Assembly: GCA_024710675.1 (NCBI GenBank)
Contig: JANJUH010000179.1
Coordinates: forward strand, 1-6,856
Direction of reading: 5' to 3'
Length of the DNA stretch: 6,856 bases
Source of the DNA: Lysobacterales bacterium
GTDB lineage: Bacteria > Pseudomonadota > Gammaproteobacteria > Xanthomonadales > SZUA-5
The notes beneath the pieces are model-generated. The model worked only from the letters and a program-made list of their open reading frames with translations. It searched no databases and had not been told where the DNA came from. Of this stretch, positions 1 to 5,866 are shown in pieces (the first letter of the stretch is position 1; every line of letters starts with the position of its first letter). The translations under genes and the position numbers were made by a program.

Positions 1-804
1 ACGACCGTCCTTGCCCGCCCAGCGCAGGCAACTCGATGCCCTCACCATCAGCAGCGCCGCATCCATGCCCTTGCCGGCGACATCACCCACGCAGAAGGCG
101 ATGCGGCCATCGGGCAGCTCGAAATAGTCGTAGAAATCGCCCGAGATTTCACGCGCCGGCACGTTCAGCGCCACCACCGGGAACTCGCGGCGGCGCGCCG
201 GCAGCAGGGTCTTCTGCATCTGCCGGGCCAGCTGGAACTCACGGCGGATGCGGTTCTGCTCGACCAGTTCGCGGGTCAGCCGGGCATTGTTCAGCGCCAG
301 GGCGGTCGGCACGGCGAGCAGGCGCAGCACGTTGGCGTCGTGGCTGTCGAACAGCGCACCGTCTCGCTTGTTCAGCACCTGTAGCGCACCGATCGGGCCG
401 GAGGCGGTATCCAGCGGCGCGCACAGGATCGAGCGCGTGTGGAAGCCTTTCTGGTGGCCGAGGAAGTTCGGGTCGCTGGCGGTGTCGCGCACCAGTTGCA
501 CGCGGTTTTCCTCGATGGCGCGACCGACGATTCCGCGCCCGCGGGCGACGCGCAGTCCGGTGACATCCACCGGGCCGGCGCAGGCGCGGCAGACCACGTC
601 GCCCTGAGCCGGGTCGAGCAGGAAGACCGCTGCGGCCTCGGCGGCCATGTGCTCGGCGATCTGCAGCACCGCGCGGCGCAAGGTCTCCTCGATGTCGATC
701 GAGGCCGCGAAGGCATGGCTGAAGTCGGCCAGCACGCCGACCTCCTCGGGGCCGATCCGCGCCAGTGCACGGCCACCGATGGGTACGGGTACGGTCGTGC
801 TCAT
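1..804 (-). CDS. GAF domain-SpoIIE/PP2C family serine phosphatase, 3' part cut off by the window edge
   Basis: A frame open from the ATG at 804 to base 1 gives 268 residues with no stop, so the C-terminus lies outside the window. Residues about 15-175 look like a GAF sensor domain (IDIEETLRRAVLQIAEHMAAE, then SILCAPL and IGALQVLNK). A short helical linker at about 176-203 (LTRELVEQNR...LARQMQKTLLP) is the usual join to a SpoIIE/RsbU PPM phosphatase. The phosphatase start is visible as EISGDFYDYF (219-228) and VGDVAGKGMDAALLM (239-253). Asp223 and Asp241 fit the metal-binding aspartates of PPM enzymes. Such proteins dephosphorylate phosphoserine or phosphothreonine on anti-sigma-factor antagonists or other partner-switching proteins in response to a GAF-bound signal. 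The partner here is unknown. No signal peptide or membrane segment is seen, so it is probably cytoplasmic. It starts 20 bp after pssA on the same strand, with only a weak ribosome-binding site, which suggests co-transcription. Confidence 0.93.
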   Translation of the reverse strand, partial: MSTTVPVPIGGRALARIGPEEVGVLADFSHAFAASIDIEETLRRAVLQIAEHMAAEAAAVFLLDPAQGDVVCRACAGPVDVTGLRVARGRGIVGRAIEENRVQLVRDTASDPNFLGHQKGFHTRSILCAPLDTASGPIGALQVLNKRDGALFDSHDANVLRLLAVPTALALNNARLTRELVEQNRIRREFQLARQMQKTLLPARRREFPVVALNVPAREISGDFYDYFELPDGRIAFCVGDVAGKGMDAALLMVRASSCLRWAGKDGR

Positions 805-824
805 GGCCTGAAGTCCGTCGCGGG

Positions 825-1586
825 TCAGGCGGATGCCGGCCGCCGACGCAGGCGACGCCAGGCCCACAGCGCCGGACCGCTGGCGACGTAGACCAGGCCC
901 ACCAGCAGCAGCATGCGCGGCGGATCGGAAGCGATCGCGACCACCACCAGCAGCATCCCGAGGATCCACATGAAAGGGACTTTCTCGGGCCACGCCTTGA
1001 AGCTGAAGTAGGGCACGCGGCTGACCATGGCCAGCGCCAGCAGCAAGGTGATCACCAGCGTGGCCCAGCGCACGCTGCCACCCACCAGCCCCTGGTCCTC
1101 CATGGCCCAGACGAAGGCCATCAGGGTGCCGGCAGCGGCCGGGCTGGCGAGGCCGGTGAAGAAGCGCTTGTCGGCGCCGCCGGCGCTCTGGGTATTGAAA
1201 CGCGCCAGTCGCAGTGCCGCGCAGGCGGTGTAGAGGAAGGCAATCAGCCAGCCCAGCTTGCCCGGGAAGTTGCCGAACTCGCGCAGGCCCGCCAGGGCCC
1301 ACATGTACACCACGAGCGCCGGTGCAAGTCCGAAGCTGACCAGATCGGACAGGCTGTCGTACTGGACGCCGAACTCGCTCTGGGTGTTGGTCATGCGCGC
1401 CACGCGCCCGTCTAGGCCATCGAACAGGCCCGCCACGTAGACCGCGACAACGGCGGGCACGAACTGGCCGTTGACCGCAGCCACGATGGCGTAGAAACCC
1501 GAAAACAGGGCGCCGGTGGTCAGCAGGTTCGGCAGCAGGTAGATGCCCGCGGGACGGCGGCGTGGTTCGGGTGTGGCTTCGGTCAT
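825..1586 (-). CDS. pssA: CDP-diacylglycerol--serine O-phosphatidyltransferase
   Basis: This integral membrane enzyme makes phosphatidylserine from CDP-diacylglycerol and L-serine; phosphatidylserine is then decarboxylated to phosphatidylethanolamine. The full CDP-alcohol phosphatidyltransferase signature D-G-x2-A-R-x8-G-x3-D-x3-D is present (DGRVAR...G...D...D, residues 59-81 from the ATG at 1586), with all acidic metal and substrate ligands intact. The preceding segment GIYLLPNLLTTGALFSGFYA is characteristic of the PssA subfamily that is unlike the E. coli phospholipase-D-type enzyme. Several hydrophobic helices follow, including a C-terminal pair around WILGMLLVVVAIA and MLLLVGLVYVA. At 253 residues it fits the family. 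A GTG at 1607 in the same frame would add 7 residues. Neither start has a convincing Shine-Dalgarno sequence, and ATG is chosen as the stronger codon. The gene is divergent from the DUF4124 pair and lies upstream of the GAF-SpoIIE phosphatase. Confidence 0.95.
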   Translation of the reverse strand: MTEATPEPRRRPAGIYLLPNLLTTGALFSGFYAIVAAVNGQFVPAVVAVYVAGLFDGLDGRVARMTNTQSEFGVQYDSLSDLVSFGLAPALVVYMWALAGLREFGNFPGKLGWLIAFLYTACAALRLARFNTQSAGGADKRFFTGLASPAAAGTLMAFVWAMEDQGLVGGSVRWATLVITLLLALAMVSRVPYFSFKAWPEKVPFMWILGMLLVVVAIASDPPRMLLLVGLVYVASGPALWAWRRLRRRPASA

Positions 1587-1628
1587 CGGAGTGGATACTG
1601 GCGGCACCGGCCGGGTGCCCGATCCCGC

Positions 1629-1634
1629 ATTCTA
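1629..1634 (-). promoter_or_regulatory. candidate -10 box for pssA
   Basis: On the minus strand this reads TAGAAT, one mismatch from TATAAT. It would place transcription start near 1622, about 35 nt before the ATG at 1586 and 15 nt before the alternative GTG at 1607. No good -35 hexamer sits 16-18 bp upstream; TTGGCA at 1665-1670 is too far away. A weak, sequence-only call. Confidence 0.3.
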
Positions 1635-1697
1635 TCGCGCTGCGATGGACGCAAAGCCGGCTTGTGCCAAGGTCGGCCCAATCCGCGGCGCTGGTGC

Positions 1698-1726
1698 GTG
1701 CCATGGGCGTCGGCGCGGTTTATCCT
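1698..1726 (+). promoter_or_regulatory. candidate sigma70-type promoter for the DUF4124 pair
   Basis: GTGCCA (1698-1703) and TATCCT (1721-1726) each match 4 of 6 bases of the -35 and -10 consensus and are exactly 17 bp apart. Transcription would start near 1733, about 27 nt before the ATG at 1760. In GC-rich DNA such matches are common by chance, so confidence is low. Confidence 0.3.
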
Positions 1727-1759
1727 GTGCGCAGTCCTCGATCCTCCCCGGAGTGTGCA

Positions 1760-2197
1760 ATGCGCCTGTCAGCCGTGCTGGTTTCGGTCGCGCTGGTCTG
1801 TTCCGCCGCCGGCGTGCCGGCGCAGGAAGAGGACAGGGCGCCGGCGCCGCTGAAGATCTACAAGTGGACCGATGCCGACGGCATCGTCCATTACGCGGCG
1901 CAACCGCCGGAGGCGGCTACGGCCGAGGAGGTCAAGGTCCGCCCGGGCCCGCCGCCGGCGCCGCCCGAGGACGCCGAAGCCGTGCAGCGCCAGCAGCTCT
2001 GCGACATGGCGCGCAAGAACCTCGAATTGCTGGAGATGAAGGGACGTTCGCTGGTGATCCAGGAGGGCGACACGGTGCGTCCCATCACCGAGCGCGAGCG
2101 CAACGAGCAACTCGAGGCGGCCAAACTGACGATCTCCGACTGCGAGAAGGCAGCAGCGGAAGCTGCCGATGAGATCGAGGAGAACGGCGGGCAGTGA
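1760..2197 (+). CDS. exported DUF4124 domain protein
   Basis: This is a 145-residue protein of unknown function. Residues 1-21 form a Sec signal peptide (MRLSAVLVSVALVCSAAGVPA) with likely cleavage after VPA, so the product should be periplasmic. The mature protein opens with a DUF4124 motif, IYKWTDADGIVHYAAQPP (residues 33-50), the usual Y-x-W-x-D-x-x-G-x-x-x-Y/F-x-x-x-P-P pattern. A proline-rich linker (PGPPPAPPED, about 62-71) leads to a charged helical tail at about 72-143 rich in Glu, Lys and Ala. Cys81 and Cys128 lie in the two halves of the tail and could form a disulfide. The ATG at 1760 is chosen because GGAG at 1750-1753 sits 6 nt upstream and a signal peptide follows at once; upstream in-frame starts lack this. 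No enzymatic residues are recognisable. The stop overlaps the next gene, which also encodes a DUF4124 protein. Confidence 0.88.
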   Translation: MRLSAVLVSVALVCSAAGVPAQEEDRAPAPLKIYKWTDADGIVHYAAQPPEAATAEEVKVRPGPPPAPPEDAEAVQRQQLCDMARKNLELLEMKGRSLVIQEGDTVRPITERERNEQLEAAKLTISDCEKAAAEAADEIEENGGQ

Positions 2198-2520
2198 CCT
2201 CGGCCTTCGGCCATCGCGAAAAGCCACGGCGACGCTTCGGCTTCGGCAGCTTTCTGCTGGTCGTGATCGCGCTGGCTGCTGCGCTGTATGCGTGGAGGAC
2301 GTATGCGCCGGAGACGATCCCCGTGCAGCTCGCGCCGGTGCTGGCCCCCGAGCGCCCGCCGCCGCCTCCGGAGCCGGTGTTGTACAAGTGGCGCGATGAC
2401 GAAGGCCGCTGGAACATCACCGACCAGCCGCCGGAAGGGCGGCCCTACGAGGCGGTGAAGGTCGACCCGGATACCAACGTGTTGCCCTCAGGCGTGGCGC
2501 CGGAGCCGCTGCCGCAGTAG
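2194..2520 (+). CDS. membrane-anchored DUF4124 domain protein
   Basis: A 108-residue protein with a short basic N-terminus (HREKPRRRF), one transmembrane helix at about 17-34 (FGSFLLVVIALAAALYAW), a proline-rich spacer (APERPPPPPEP, 51-61) and a compact DUF4124 motif LYKWRDDEGRWNITDQPPEG (63-82). The topology suggests a cytoplasmic basic end and a periplasmic DUF4124 domain tethered to the inner membrane. It starts with GTG inside the GTGA overlap with the preceding stop, which is typical of translational coupling. AGGAGA at 2178-2183 lies 10 nt upstream. The two neighbours share the YKW-D--G core and a following VKV-P stretch, and may have arisen by duplication or act as a pair. Function is unknown. 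Confidence 0.85.
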   Translation: MTSAFGHREKPRRRFGFGSFLLVVIALAAALYAWRTYAPETIPVQLAPVLAPERPPPPPEPVLYKWRDDEGRWNITDQPPEGRPYEAVKVDPDTNVLPSGVAPEPLPQ

Positions 2521-2526
2521 GCCGGC

Positions 2527-3600
2527 TCAGAGTCGCCCTTGCGTCTCCCCGCGCCGTTTGCGCAAGCCGCGCGCACCGGCGTCGGATTCGCGCTTGTGGG
2601 CGCGTCGCGCTAGTCCCTCGCCGCCGGCTTGGCCGATCTCGCGACCGAGCTTGTGCCAACTGGCGAGGCGCGCCGGATCGAGCTTGCCCGACTCCAGCGC
2701 CGTGCGCACTGCACACCCCGGCTCCTTCTCATGCCGGCAATCGCGGAAACGGCATTCCGCCGCCAGCGCGTCGATGTCGTCGAACCCGGCTTCCTCCAAC
2801 TGCTCGTCGCCGGTCAGCTTGATCTCGCGCAGGCCCGGCGTATCGATCAGGCAGGCGCCGCCGGGCAATGGCAACAAGGTGCGGGCAACGGTCGTGTGGC
2901 GGCCGCGGCCATCGCGTTCGCGCAGCGCGCCCGTGGCCTGGATTTCCCCGCCCAGCAGGGTATTGGTCAGCGTCGACTTGCCGGCACCCGAGGAGCCCAC
3001 CAGCACCGCGGTCTGGCCACTTTCGAGCAGGGCCACCAGCGGAGCACAGCTTGCCGGATCCTTGGCGTTGACCGCATGCACGGCGGTGCTGCCGGCCACG
3101 GCGCGCGCTTGTTCGAGGTGGCTGTCCAGCTCCGGATCCTTGTCGAGCTTGGTCAGCACCAAAGTCGGCTTCGCGCCACTGGCGCTCGCCAGCGCCAGGT
3201 AGCGCTCGATCCGGCGCGGATTGAAATCGCGATCGAGCCCGCAGACGATCAGGATGTGATCGATGTTGGTGGCGATCGCCTGGCGTGCGCGCTTCTCTCC
3301 GGCCGCGCCGCGGGTCAGCGCCGAAAAGCGCGGCAACAGATCTTCGACCAGCCATTCGTCGCCCTGGCGCAGCAGCACCGCCCAGTCGCCGACCGCGGGG
3401 CGGTGGCTGGCATCCTCGACCCGGTGACGCAGTTTCGGTACGGGTTTGGCAGCGACAACGGCCTCGCCATCGTGCACCAGATAGCCCGAGCGATGCTGCT
3501 CGACGATGCGCCCCAGCCGCCGGCCTGCGGGCAGCGCAAGATCGGGCCAGTGCTCGGCGCGAAAGCCGATGGCGGCCAGCGGATGGTCGGCGGTGCTCAT
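2527..3600 (-). CDS. rsgA: small ribosomal subunit biogenesis GTPase RsgA
   Basis: RsgA is a circularly permuted GTPase that acts late in 30S subunit maturation in the cytoplasm. The 357-residue product has the family layout. An N-terminal OB-fold region spans about 28-95 (RIVEQHRSGYLV...VGDWAVL). The permuted G-domain follows in the order G4 (TKLD, 150-153), G1 P-loop (GSSGAGKST, 202-210), G2 region (GRHTT, 233-237) and G3 (DTPG, 253-256). The C-terminal zinc motif is Cys283, Cys288, His290 and Cys296. The last ~25 residues are strongly basic and may contact rRNA. All key motifs are intact. The ATG at 3600 has no Shine-Dalgarno sequence upstream, but a -10-like TACAAT lies only 10 bp before it. 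The gene converges on the DUF4124 pair with a 6-bp gap (gccggc). Confidence 0.97.
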   Translation of the reverse strand: MSTADHPLAAIGFRAEHWPDLALPAGRRLGRIVEQHRSGYLVHDGEAVVAAKPVPKLRHRVEDASHRPAVGDWAVLLRQGDEWLVEDLLPRFSALTRGAAGEKRARQAIATNIDHILIVCGLDRDFNPRRIERYLALASASGAKPTLVLTKLDKDPELDSHLEQARAVAGSTAVHAVNAKDPASCAPLVALLESGQTAVLVGSSGAGKSTLTNTLLGGEIQATGALRERDGRGRHTTVARTLLPLPGGACLIDTPGLREIKLTGDEQLEEAGFDDIDALAAECRFRDCRHEKEPGCAVRTALESGKLDPARLASWHKLGREIGQAGGEGLARRAHKRESDAGARGLRKRRGETQGRL

Positions 3601-3610
3601 GCGGGGAGGG

Positions 3611-3616
3611 ATTGTA
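3611..3616 (-). promoter_or_regulatory. candidate -10 box for a near-leaderless rsgA transcript
   Basis: On the minus strand this reads TACAAT, one mismatch from TATAAT, and ends 10 bp before the rsgA ATG. Transcription starting 6-7 bp downstream would leave a leader of only about 3-4 nt. The intervening bases (CCCTCCCCGC) contain no ribosome-binding site, which fits leaderless or near-leaderless translation. No convincing -35 hexamer is visible. Confidence 0.4.
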
Positions 3617-3618
3617 GC

Positions 3619-3638
3619 GGGTGGGGTGGGGGCACGGG
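3619..3638 (+). other. canonical G-quadruplex motif upstream of rsgA
   Basis: Four runs of three to five G are separated by loops of T, T and CAC, meeting the G3+N1-7 rule with very short loops. It lies just upstream of the candidate rsgA -10 box, on the strand that is the template for rsgA, so it would fall in the promoter spacer and not in the mRNA. Folding is a prediction only; the GC-rich background raises the chance rate. Confidence 0.45.
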
Positions 3639-3684
3639 CAGGCGGCGTTGCGCGGGCGGGCGCGGCCGTTTTGGCTGTTTCGGG

Positions 3685-3768
3685 TCAGTGCCAAGTGGTC
3701 AGTGGTGAGCAAGGGCCCGCTTCCTGGTGCAGCGCGGCTTCCACTTGCCACTCACCACTCACCGCCTT
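3685..3768. repeat. two inverted arrays of degenerate 7-bp tandem repeats
   Basis: The left arm (3685-3712) reads in 7-bp steps TCAGTGC, CAAGTGG, TCAGTGG, TGAGCAA. The right arm (3741-3761) reads CCACTTG, CCACTCA, CCACTCA, followed by a diverged CCGCCTT unit. On the other strand the right arm gives TGAGTGG, TGAGTGG, CAAGTGG, so both arms are built from the same unit in opposite orientation around a 28-bp spacer. The arms could pair into a long imperfect hairpin. The array lies between the divergent rsgA and DUF481 genes and has no coding signal. Whether it has a function or is a variable-number repeat cannot be told from one copy. Confidence 0.7.
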
Positions 3769-3809
3769 TCACCACCGATTCAGTCCCCTCTGCCGAAGAT
3801 CCGCGCCCC

Positions 3810-3845
3810 CGGCCGCTGGCGGCCGTCGATGAAGGACTGAAGTCC
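3810..3845 (+). promoter_or_regulatory. two hairpins flanking the ribosome-binding site of the DUF481 gene
   Basis: CGGCCGC (3810-3816) and GCGGCCG (3819-3825) form a perfect inverted repeat. GGACT (3834-3838) and AGTCC (3841-3845) form a second. The likely Shine-Dalgarno GAAGGA (3831-3836) runs into the left arm of the second hairpin, which ends one base before the ATG. The pair could limit ribosome access, but this is inference. Confidence 0.4.
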
Positions 3846-3846
3846 C

Positions 3847-4563
3847 ATGCACAAGCGCCTCGCGCTCCTGCTTGCCCTGACGCCCGCGCTGGCGGTGGCC
3901 GAGAACGGCTGGACCGGCGCCGGTGAACTCGGCCTCGCGCTCTCGCGCGGCAATTCCGATACCGAGAGCCTCAATGCCAAGCTCGGCCTGAACCTCGAAG
4001 ACGATGCCTGGAAGCACTCGCTCGGATTCGCCGCGCTGCGGCAGAAGGGCGAATCGGCACTCAGCGACGAATTGGAGCTGACCGCCAATCGCTACGAACT
4101 CAGCGGCTCCAGTGCCTGGACCTGGGACGAACGCCGCTACGTGATCGGCTCGCTGCGCTACGAGAACGACGATTTCGCGCCGTACGACTACCAGGCCATC
4201 GCGGCTCTCGGCCTCGGCTGGTACCTGATCAAGGAAGAGGCCACCGAGTGGCTCATCGAAGGCGGTCCGGGTTATCGGCGCTTCAAGGATGCCGCCACCG
4301 GCGAAACCGATGGCGAAGGCGTGCTGCGCGCCAAGATGGCTTACAAACATGCCTTCAACGAGAGCACCAGCTTCGAGAACGTGCTGCTGGTCGAATCCGG
4401 CTCGGACAACACCTTTGCCCAGAACAATGCCGGCGTGTCGGTGAAAATGAATTCCAAGCTCGCGCTCAAGGCCGGCCTCGAAATCCGGCACAACACCGAG
4501 GTGGCCCCGGGCCTCGAGAAGACCGACCGGCTGTTCACGACCAATCTGGTGTACAGCTTCTGA
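3847..4563 (+). CDS. DUF481 (YdiY-like) outer-membrane beta-barrel protein
   Basis: The 238-residue product begins with a clear signal peptide (MHKRLALLLALTPALAVA, cleavage after residue 18). It continues with alternating polar and hydrophobic strands typical of a small beta-barrel. The N-terminal motif GELGLALSRGNSDTESLNAK (26-45) is the hallmark of DUF481 proteins. Paired strands run to the C-terminus, which ends in Phe (LVYSF), the usual BamA-recognised terminal residue of outer-membrane proteins. Length is normal for the family. Some DUF481 members are induced by salt or acid stress, but the molecular role is not settled. The ATG at 3847 is the only start that gives the signal peptide; GAAGGA lies 10 nt upstream. 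The gene stands alone, bounded upstream by the repeat-rich gap and downstream by a REPIN-like palindrome. Confidence 0.9.
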   Translation: MHKRLALLLALTPALAVAENGWTGAGELGLALSRGNSDTESLNAKLGLNLEDDAWKHSLGFAALRQKGESALSDELELTANRYELSGSSAWTWDERRYVIGSLRYENDDFAPYDYQAIAALGLGWYLIKEEATEWLIEGGPGYRRFKDAATGETDGEGVLRAKMAYKHAFNESTSFENVLLVESGSDNTFAQNNAGVSVKMNSKLALKAGLEIRHNTEVAPGLEKTDRLFTTNLVYSF

Positions 4564-4570
4564 GCCCTGA

Positions 4571-4637
4571 TCCGGAGCGCCCTCGGGCGCGATCGGGTTT
4601 GCGGCCAGATCCGTTCGCGCCCAGAGGGCGCTCCTAC
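4571..4637. repeat. REPIN-like element: inverted REP doublet
   Basis: The left arm GGAGCGCCCTCGGGCGCG (4574-4591) and the reverse complement of the right arm 4616-4634 are identical apart from one extra base, around a 24-bp loop. The symmetry continues imperfectly through the loop to a central GGCC near 4604. Each arm is also a small hairpin by itself (GCGCCC...GGGCGC). Read on the minus strand, the right arm begins GTAGGAGC at 4637, the head seen in GTAG-class REP sequences of pseudomonads and xanthomonads. The left arm has a degenerate head, TCCGGAGC. REP doublets of this kind (REPINs) are non-autonomous elements moved by RAYT transposases; none is encoded here. It sits between two convergent genes, where such structures often protect or end transcripts. 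There is no T-tract, so it is not a standard intrinsic terminator. Confidence 0.8.
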
Positions 4638-4674
4638 GTTGGCCTTTCAAGCCTTTCGCGGGTCCCGCCCGCCC

Positions 4675-5721
4675 TCACATCGGCGCCAACTCCACCTGCG
4701 GCGACACACCCAGCCGCTTGTGCATGATCGGGCTGGTGGTGGTGTACTGCAGGTGCACCTTCTTGCCGGGTTCGAGGCGCGCCTTGATCGCGAAGGCGGC
4801 CAGGGCCGCCTCGTGGAAGCCGCACAGGATCAGCTTCTTCTTGCCCGGGTAGGTGTTGATGTCGCCGACCGCGTAGATGCCGGGTACATTGGTCTCGAAG
4901 CGCTCGGTGTCGACGACGATCTGGTTCTTGTCGATGCCCAGGCCCCAGTTCGCGATCGGTCCGAGCTTGGGCGACAGGCCGTAGAAGACCAGCAGGTGGT
5001 CGAAGTCGATGCGGCGCGTCACCGTATCGCCGCCGATCACGCTGACGCCCTTCAGCGCATCGTCCTCGATGGCCAGACCGGTCACGTTGCCGATCAGGAA
5101 CTGCATCGCGTGCTCCTCGCAGAGCGCGTGCATCTTGGCGACCGATGCCGGTGCAGCGCGGAACTCGGGCGAGCGGTGGATCAGCACCACGCTGCGCGCG
5201 ATGGGCTGCAGTGCCAGCGCCCAGTCGAGCGCGGAATCACCACCGCCGAGGATCACCAGGTCCTGGTCGCGGAAGGCTTCGGGGTTCTTCACCGCGTAGT
5301 GGATGTTGTGGCCCTCGAAGGGCTCGTAGCCCGGCACCGGCAGCTTGCGCGGCTGGAAGGCACCGAGGCCGGCGGCGACGATGACGGCGCGCGTGACGAA
5401 CTCGGTTCCCTTGCTGGTGGCCACGTGGAAGCGACCATCCTCGAGCGCACGCACTTCGCTGACTTCCTGCCCGAGATGGAAGCTCGGGTGGAAGGGGGCG
5501 ATCTGCTGCATCAGGTTGTCGGTCAGTTCCTTGCCGGTGCACACCGGCAGCGCCGGGATGTCGTAGATCGGCTTGTCCGGGTACAACTCGATGCACTGGC
5601 CACCGGGTTGGGGCAGCGCGTCGACGACATGCGCGGACAGGCCGAGCAGGCCGAGTTCGAAGACCTGGAACAGGCCGACCGGGCCGGCGCCGACGATCAC
5701 CACATCGGTCTCGATGGTCAT
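4675..5721 (-). CDS. thioredoxin-reductase-like ferredoxin/flavodoxin-NADP reductase (type 2 FNR), NAD(P)/FAD-dependent oxidoreductase
   Basis: The 348-residue flavoprotein has an N-terminal FAD Rossmann motif (VGAGPVG, 10-16), then GGQCIELYPDKPIYDIPA (40-57), a conserved stretch of the TrxR-like FNR family. The second dinucleotide motif (GGGDSALDWA, 159-168) should bind NADPH, and the C-terminal FAD motif is GIYAVGDI (281-288). The redox CxxC of thioredoxin reductase is absent from the NADP domain: the segment between the two FAD halves reads YEGHNIHYAV-like sequence with no cysteine pair. This argues for electron transfer between NADPH and ferredoxin or flavodoxin, as in Bacillus YumC, and against thioredoxin reduction. 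No signal peptide is seen, so it is cytosolic. The ATG at 5721 is preceded by GAGGA with a 6-nt spacer. It is divergent from the thioesterase operon and convergent with the DUF481 gene. The exact electron partner is not shown by context. Confidence 0.9.
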   Translation of the reverse strand: MTIETDVVIVGAGPVGLFQVFELGLLGLSAHVVDALPQPGGQCIELYPDKPIYDIPALPVCTGKELTDNLMQQIAPFHPSFHLGQEVSEVRALEDGRFHVATSKGTEFVTRAVIVAAGLGAFQPRKLPVPGYEPFEGHNIHYAVKNPEAFRDQDLVILGGGDSALDWALALQPIARSVVLIHRSPEFRAAPASVAKMHALCEEHAMQFLIGNVTGLAIEDDALKGVSVIGGDTVTRRIDFDHLLVFYGLSPKLGPIANWGLGIDKNQIVVDTERFETNVPGIYAVGDINTYPGKKKLILCGFHEAALAAFAIKARLEPGKKVHLQYTTTSPIMHKRLGVSPQVELAPM

Positions 5722-5866
5722 GGGACATCCTCGATGAGCAAAGCGCGAAGACTATCGGCCCGAGCCTGAGCCGGACCTTGAGCGGACGCAAGAATGCCCG
5801 AGGGAGAGCCGAGACCTTCGTCGAATGCCCGCTATGCTCGTGTGAACCCCTGCAGGAGTGCCACGC

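Noticed and set aside
2629..3708. Long open frame (359 codons) on the plus strand opposite rsgA
   Set aside because: rsgA on the other strand has every GTPase and zinc motif; the antisense frame has no domain and extends through the repeat-free promoter region by chance.
3685..3768. CRISPR-like repeat array
   Set aside because: Units are only 7 bp, without spacers, and the two arms are inverted; no cas gene is nearby.
4574..4634. Rho-independent terminator
   Set aside because: The stem is strong but neither strand has a T-run after the hairpin, and the loop is long; a REPIN explains it better.
3769..4650. 293-codon open frame on the minus strand opposite the DUF481 gene
   Set aside because: It runs through the REPIN and across the DUF481 signal peptide; the plus-strand product has a signal peptide, the family motif and a terminal Phe.
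4639..5769. Long open frame (376 codons) on the plus strand opposite the reductase gene
   Set aside because: It is antisense to a complete flavoprotein with all FAD and NADPH motifs; its translation has no recognisable domain. Long antisense frames are expected in GC-rich coding DNA.
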